NCBI GenBank assembly: GCA_024195585.1
Contig: SWBL01000672.1
Span: 1-11,917 of the forward strand
Origin: Aureobasidium sp. EXF-3400
Taxonomy: Eukaryota > Ascomycota > Dothideomycetes > Dothideales > Saccotheciaceae
Length of the DNA stretch: 11,917 bases
Reading direction: 5' to 3'
Shown: positions 6,990-11,917 of the stretch, one piece after another
How positions within the stretch are numbered: position 1 is the stretch's first letter
How the letters are laid out: each line of letters opens with the position of its first letter
Program-made: the position numbers and the translations under genes
The notes under the pieces: generated by a model
What the model saw: only the letters and a program-made list of their open reading frames with translations
Databases searched by the model: none
Told to the model about the DNA's origin: nothing

Positions 6990-8763
6990 CTACTCCAACC
7001 ATCTAGACACGGTAACCCAACTGTGACGCACAGAGTGTCTCCTGCTCGCACCGCCTTCTGCCTGCTCTTCCTCTTGCTCCTGTTCAACCTCAGGGATGTG
7101 TTCGTTGTTTGGTTCGACCAAAGTTTCGATGATGGTAGGGGGTTGGTTTTCTTGGTCGTTGTCTTCTTGCTCATACTCTTCGTCTTCTTCGGGGATGGTG
7201 GTGTGGGCGACTGGTACACGGGTCTGCGACATTTGAGCAGATGGTTGAGTTGAAGTAGAGGATTGAGTGCTTGTCGAAGGGTTGGTGGCGTGAGAATAAG
7301 AACGACGTGAAAAAAGTCCACAGCAGAGAGATCTCAGACCTCCACTTCCGCTTCTTCTACGTTGATGAGATTGGGAAGTAGAAGGTGCAGTAGAAGCAGA
7401 AGCACCGCCATCGACAAAAAGCCTTCTCTGCACGGGAGGTGGTGTATCCTCCCTTACATGCACACTTTCCTCTCCAGCTCCAAAACTACTGTTGTTAGCA
7501 AGAGGAGCAAAACTCTCATCACCATCGTCGTCGACAAAACTGTCATCGTCATCAGGCATAACAATGAAAGGCTGAACCATCGCTGTAGTGCCGAGATTGG
7601 CAATCACTACTCCACAAGAAGGACGGAACTGCTGGAGATTGGGCCAGTGGTTGACAGGCGACGGAGTAGATGGGTGTAGGATTGGTGAGGAAGGAGGTGG
7701 AGGTGGTAGAGGTAGGTGATGGGTCGGTGGGTTTTGGCGTAGAGGATGGCGGATCTGTGAAGGCAGGTGGTTAGTGGAGTGAAGAGGTGAAAAGGGGAGA
7801 GAAGGGGTGTACCCAGCGTTCACTTGGTTCGCGACTCACAGGGGAGGGTGCGCGGGTGTGCTCTTCTTGTAATTCAGGTGTGGAATTGCGTTCGTCGTTC
7901 AAGGCGACTGTTGAAGGTGGCAGAGGTGGCAAGTTGGAGATAGACGGCAGTGAGGCTGATGCTGTGACGACGGACGTCGAAGAAGATGCAGGAGTCGGAG
8001 ATACCAGGGGTGCCAGATATGAGACGTCCATAGCGTCTTCTTCTTCTGCGCCTGCGTTTGCTTCCTCATCTTCAAGGCTCACTGGTGATCTAGATGCACG
8101 GTTGACCGTAACGAAAGCATTCCAATCAGCGATGCCACCAAGACTGACACCATATCTCCTGGTATCATGTCTGTGGTTCTCTCTACCACCAACCAGGCGA
8201 CCGAAGTCCATGCTCTGAGTGTTCCTGCCATCACGTTGGACATGGTCCACATTGTATCCTTCGTCGCCAATAGGACCATATCTCTGGCCCCAAAGATCGC
8301 TGAAACTGCTTCGTGGAATCTCAACATCAAGACGAGGTCGACTGGGATGATTGTAGATGTATGGTCCATCGTTGGGAACGCTGATCTCTCCTTGGTCGAC
8401 AATCGGTCTTGAAATTTTGGGTCTGTTGTCGTGATCAAAGGTGGGCGTTCGATTATGACGACCGCGATGGGAGATGCCTAACAGACCGCTAAGACGGCGA
8501 CCATTGCGGTTGCGGGCACGCGTTGTGATGTTTGGATGTAGACGCGGGCTAGGGGCCAGATGAGGAGAATCTGGGTCGGCGATGAAGGCGGCGGGTTCAG
8601 GCGTAGCGGTGCCATAACCAGAATCAGGATCGGAAGCGCTGTTCTGGTGAGACATGTCTTCATAGGTCTGAAGGTTGCGCCGAAATTCTGCTATGCGGCG
8701 CTCCGTATTGTCGACATTCTCCAGATCCACCGTCAGGCGGTGCCGCTCCCTTTGAGAAGACAT
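6990..8763 (-). CDS. Unknown 562-aa low-complexity (disordered) protein
   Basis: Two exons, 8763-7840 and 7754-6990, joined across an 85-nt intron (7839-7755) with a GTGAGT donor, CACTAACC branch and TTCACAG acceptor; both junctions are phase 0. The ATG at 8763 is the first in the frame (upstream codons begin at a TTG). I do not recognise a family. Residues 1-35 are charged and helix-prone. Ser/Pro/Arg-rich stretches follow, with Gly/Arg/Tyr-rich parts to about 260. Residues 322-341 are proline-rich, and a Pro-then-Asp block (375-388) holds about eight Asp. CC at 452-453 is flanked by arginines (possible palmitoylation). Residues 497-540 are Glu/Gln-rich, and the end is basic with two Trp. 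No membrane helix or enzyme motif is seen. Intron retention would end the chain after about 330 aa. Two separate genes is the alternative, but the strong splice sites favour one. Confidence 0.68.
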
Positions 8764-9528
8764 AGCTGCCCGAATGAGAAGAAAGGGTGTTGCTGTAGCG
8801 TGTTGGCGCAAAGGGCGTTTTTGTTGATCAAATAGGGTATAGATTCCAGCTACTGCAGCAACGATCTCTCAAAGCAAAGATACATAACACTGATGCTGAC
8901 CTTGATTAGGTATACAGGAGAAGGGATGGTATGACTGGAAACCACCGAGTAGTGACGAGTGACAGGTGTGAAGAAAATAGAGGCTGTGCGCGAGTGAATC
9001 GACATACAAAGTCCGACACGGAGAATATGTATATGACGACAGCGGCAGAAAATGATGGAAAGGACAGAGATTTGGCAAGAGTTGTGGGATGCACATTTTT
9101 CAGACTTATGATTGATAGGTAAAAGAAGCAGCAGGTCATGACAAAGGGCCAGATCGTGCCAAAAGGGATATGGGGCAATGAAGAGGAGAGACCAGAAGCA
9201 TTACTTAGATTTCATTCTCAAGAAACCAGCAGATGTGTTCGGTAGACCTTGTCGGCGTACGCAGGTTGATTGTTCTAGGCCTCTGTCCAAGCAGGCCGTC
9301 CTTTTCGAGCTCTAAGAATGAGAAGCTCCAGTGGCAGGCATCAATGAGGCATGGCAGCGCTCTCTCGATTGGAGAGAAGATGTGCCGTCTGCGCTTGAGT
9401 TTGGCGGGGATTTTGAGCACCATGTGTCATGGTTGACAACGTCTGCCCCAAGCAGTAATGTCACCGGCCAGCTCCAGAGGAAGTGTGGACTGTTGGTGGT
9501 TGTGGATATTCCAGTCATGTCGCCATTT
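8764..9528. other. Intergenic: promoter of the 562-aa protein gene and 3' flank of SPF27
   Basis: No gene is supported in these 765 bases. Open frames up to 91-101 codons occur on both strands, overlap each other, and either lack an ATG start or show no family pattern. It should carry the promoter and leader of the minus-strand gene starting at 8763 and the terminator of SPF27. No repeats, tRNA or mobile-element remnants were seen. Confidence 0.55.
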
Positions 9529-10200
9529 TCATCTTGCACCCGCTCTCTTCTTGTCGAGGATGTCAAGCCTGAGCTTCTCGGCAGCAACCTCAACCTCAAG
9601 CATCTGACCCACGCCAATCTTCCATTGCTGCTCTAGGGCTTCCAATTCACCCTTGCGAGCAGTCTGACCATCTCTTCTTGCCTTGTCAATCTCCTCAAGT
9701 TCAATTTTCCTCTGCGAGACTTCACGTTCGGCAGTGCGCAAAATTGCTTCGAGTTGGTCGTTGGATATCAACCATGCGTTCTTGCCGTACGTCTCCAGTA
9801 GCGAGAGGTTGACTTGACGCGATTCCAAATACTCTGAGGAAGCATAGGCTTGTTGGAGGGTTGCGCGCCATTGTTCGATATCGTTTGTCGCTGGCGCATC
9901 CTGGGCTTCATAACGTGACAGATCAATTCCAGTCTCTTTCTCTGCTCCGGTAGATAGACGCTCAAATTCAGTTTCGATGAGATCACTGAACTTGCTGGGT
10001 GTACGCTCTGGTATTGAAGGGTGGAGTGTCGTCTTGTGGTCCTGGGGCAGTTCGGCTTGGACGAGAGTGCGTGCTGAGTTGAGCTCCTGCTCTGACGGCG
10101 CAGCGTCAATGTCTGTCGCCATGATTAGCGCATGTTATTTGTCATTCGAAGTCAAATCCTTACAAGGCAAGTAATCTTGTGAGCTCTGGATCAAAGGCAT
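9529..10200 (-). CDS. cwf7: Pre-mRNA-splicing factor SPF27 (Cwf7 / BCAS2), Prp19-complex subunit
   Basis: Two exons: a 37-nt first exon 10200-10164 and 10112-9529, joined across a 51-nt intron (10163-10113; GTAAGG donor, GCTAATC branch, GCGACAG acceptor), giving 206 aa. SPF27 is a nuclear core subunit of the Prp19/NineTeen complex that helps activate the spliceosome. Visible family features are a DYLPYID opening (residues 9-15), KFSDLIETEFERL (53-65), IDLSRYE (75-81), an LLETYGKNAWL block (118-128) and a C-terminal heptad-rich coiled coil (about 130-200). The first exon matters: without it the open frame would start at an ATG at 10122 that lies inside the intron, replacing LPYID by MATDID. 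Length fits the family (225 aa in human). It is divergent from the tubby-like gene. Very confident on family; exon 1 is supported by motif and splice sites together. Confidence 0.94.
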
Positions 10201-10840
10201 CTTGGTTGATGTGTGGTGTGGAAGGATTGACTGCATCGAGCCTCGAATTGACGTTCATCATCGCGCCAAGCAACCGACTTTCTCCATCTCCAAAGGAAGG
10301 CGCTGATGCTCACCACCTCACATACCACGAAAGGCACGGAGCTGTAAGAGATCAGAATGGCTTCAGAGCGCCATAGTTGCAGATGGATTATTCGAACAGG
10401 TAGGCACAGAGTAATGAATGGTATCTTCTTCCTGGGTCCCAATGCCTCTTTGTTCTTTTGATTCTAGAGAGGAAGTCACCTTTGTCGTTCCTTACCTCAG
10501 CTGAGACAGGTCTACTTCTACACTGTCGAGCAAGTCTTGCTTCTATCTTGCATGCTATACAAAACACTCCTCCTAGCGAATCCAGATTGTTCTTCCAATG
10601 GATCGCGTACGTACGGAGCGGTATGCCCATCGTCATTTGCGATCCTTTGCCAAGCTCAACCAGCCTGACGACCCACCAACCTCTTGGTCTTGGTAAGGCA
10701 GTGTCATAAGTCTGCATCATCGCCGACATGAGCAATCTCACATTCCATCTCACCAAAACTCCAATCAATTGACTCACGATCTCATTGACACAACGATACT
10801 ATACCATATCGCTTTCGAAGCCACGACCAGAACAATCACC
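10201..10840. promoter_or_regulatory. Divergent intergenic region between SPF27 and the tubby-like gene
   Basis: 640 bases hold both promoters. Two opposing open frames (plus 10458-10709, minus 10388-10777) overlap each other and begin at non-ATG codons, so neither is called. The plus strand just before 10841 is rich in A/C (ACCAGAACAATCACC), typical of a fungal leader leading into a Kozak start. Confidence 0.5.
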
Positions 10841-11464
10841 ATGGCTCCCATCAAGACCTACGAGATGGTCACCACAAACCTCAAACGAACCAAGGCCGAA
10901 CTCAGAGATATCAACAACGGTACAGCAATCTACGAAGTCGACCTCTCCTTTGCAACAACGGACCTACGCTCCTCAAAACCTGGACGACATGGCATTGTAC
11001 TGCAAACACCATCTCCATCGAATCAAGTTCTCGGTACCTGCGACTTTACTTTTGGATCTCCAAGCACACCGATACATCTCGGCTTCGGAGACTCTGTGGC
11101 CTCTCCAGATACTGTAGTTTGGGAAGACATATACGTTCGCGAGATAGCCAAACAATCAGGCTTTGAGATTGGCATCGATTTGGGCGGTTCTATTGGTCGC
11201 AAGGTTTTTGACTGGAAACGCACGAGTGCGGTTGAGAACAAGTCAACTTTGAGTCAGAAGATGGATGGACTGCATTTAAAAATGGTGGAAAGGGAAACTG
11301 GTGTGGTTGTTGCCAGATTTGTGCACAACTTTATGTTTGGAAGCAAGAGAGGCACTTTTGAATTTGAAGAATTTGACGGTGGCAGTGATTGGGATAATGT
11401 TGTGTTGCTGAGTGGATTGGCCGTGCTTGAGTATATGAGGAAGAGTCAGGGGTGGTCATGGTAA
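10841..11464 (+). CDS. Conserved fungal protein, probable tubby C-terminal-like / LURP-one-like fold
   Basis: Single exon, 207 aa, starting at CACCATGG, a near-ideal fungal start; the frame is open further upstream but without ATG. The layout is alternating beta-type stretches. Near residue 125-130 is FDWKRT, then KMDGLHLKMVERETGVVVARF, then a KRGTFEFEEF block and a final hydrophobic helix (VVLLSGLAVLEYMRK). This order resembles the fungal family of short proteins given a tubby C-terminal-like (LURP-one related) fold, a membrane-lipid-binding barrel closed by a hydrophobic helix. That is recalled pattern, not a database result. No signal peptide or catalytic motif. The stop codon overlaps a GTAAGG donor-like site at 11461-11466; splicing there could swap the last residue for a longer end, but the helix is already complete. 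Confidence 0.8.
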   Translation: MAPIKTYEMVTTNLKRTKAELRDINNGTAIYEVDLSFATTDLRSSKPGRHGIVLQTPSPSNQVLGTCDFTFGSPSTPIHLGFGDSVASPDTVVWEDIYVREIAKQSGFEIGIDLGGSIGRKVFDWKRTSAVENKSTLSQKMDGLHLKMVERETGVVVARFVHNFMFGSKRGTFEFEEFDGGSDWDNVVLLSGLAVLEYMRKSQGWSW

Positions 11465-11869
11465 GGAGAGGTTGTGTTTGAAGGAGGCCCGGTTATCTCT
11501 TAGGAACCAGATACAATACCAAAAGTATCGAGTTTCCGCTGTCCTTCACATCCGTTACTATGAGATCCTGGTGGACGTCATCAAAGGCGCTATCCAGTAG
11601 TGGGCATTCCTGCTCTACCAAGCAGCCATTGAACAAGAAACCATTGTATCGAGACATCTCGTCATTATATGATCACAGAGCATTGCTAACCCTACATGAG
11701 TTCAAACACTCTTTGCTCGACAGTTCCTATGTAGTTTCGATATACTGCATCCATGTAGTGAGGATATGTCGTTGTAATGCATGGAGACAGGGTCACCCTT
11801 CCGCCTACGGAATTTCCGTTGTGATTGCCAAAGGAACTTGATTTTTTAGACTACTGGCGCACGGCATGG
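11465..11869. other. Intergenic: 3' flank of the tubby-like gene
   Basis: No gene is supported. A 93-codon plus-strand frame with an ATG at 11560 has irregular composition and no family pattern, and is best taken as chance. No tRNA or repeat was seen. Confidence 0.5.
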
Positions 11870-11917
11870 TTATATACACAATCCGCCAAGAAGAGCCTTG
11901 GCTCCGGCATCGCAATA
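11870..11917 (-). CDS. Possible C-terminal end of a minus-strand gene at the right edge
   Basis: Read from the edge, the minus strand gives 15 sense codons, YCDAGAKALLGGLCI, then TAA at 11872-11870. Composition is protein-like (Ala/Gly/Leu with GC-rich third positions, unlike the AT-rich flank that follows), but 15 codons cannot prove a gene. The neighbour beyond the edge is unknown. Confidence 0.22.
   Translation of the reverse strand, partial: YCDAGAKALLGGLCI

Noticed and set aside
8906..9178. 90-codon hydrophobic minus-strand frame
   Set aside because: It lies in the leader region of the 562-aa gene, has irregular composition and competes with other frames on both strands.
10120..10122. 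ATG at 10122 as the SPF27 start
   Set aside because: It falls within a well-formed 51-nt intron, and the upstream 12-codon exon restores the conserved N-terminus.
10388..10777. 129-codon minus-strand frame and the overlapping plus frame 10458-10709
   Set aside because: Both begin at non-ATG codons, overlap each other and show no conserved pattern; the stretch is better explained as a divergent promoter.
11560..11841. 93-codon plus-strand frame with ATG
   Set aside because: Random-looking composition, no motifs and no splice partners; probably chance.

Overview
The window looks like nuclear DNA of a filamentous ascomycete (Pezizomycotina). The genes are carried on both strands and broken by short introns (51-85 nt) with GTAAGT/GTGAGT-type donors and CTGAC/CTAAC-type branch sites. 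Coding GC is moderate, and several proteins belong to families best known from this group. A dothideomycete is my guess, but nothing here fixes the class.

Layout, left to right. Minus strand 1-523: the first 134 codons of the ribosomal WD-repeat protein RACK1 (Cpc2/CpcB), cut by the left edge. Minus strand 1252-1807: a small two-exon protein with three CxxC pairs and an acidic tail. Minus strand 2615-3520: a single-exon DUF7053-type protein with an internal 30-bp coding tandem repeat. A 761-bp divergent intergenic region separates it from a plus-strand Nha1/Sod2-type Na+(K+)/H+ antiporter at 4282-6054 (three exons, 491 aa). The frame after its TAG stop stays open for another 176 codons, to 6585, and ends in a CaaX-like tetrapeptide. 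Minus strand 6990-8763: a two-exon, 562-aa, low-complexity protein of unknown function, convergent with the antiporter. Minus strand 9529-10200: the splicing factor SPF27 (Cwf7/BCAS2), where a 12-codon first exon restores the family's N-terminus. Plus strand 10841-11464: a 207-aa protein resembling fungal tubby-C-terminal-like proteins. The last 450 bases hold no secure gene, apart from a possible 3' end of a minus-strand gene at the right edge.

The genes do not form a pathway; this is an ordinary patchwork of housekeeping and lineage-restricted genes. No mobile element, CRISPR array, secondary-metabolite cluster or convincing tRNA was seen. The observation most worth following is the antiporter's interrupted tail. 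It could be a strain-specific nonsense mutation, a sequence error, an unrecognised intron or stop-codon readthrough, and the distal part carries a cysteine cluster and a C-terminal CNIL.
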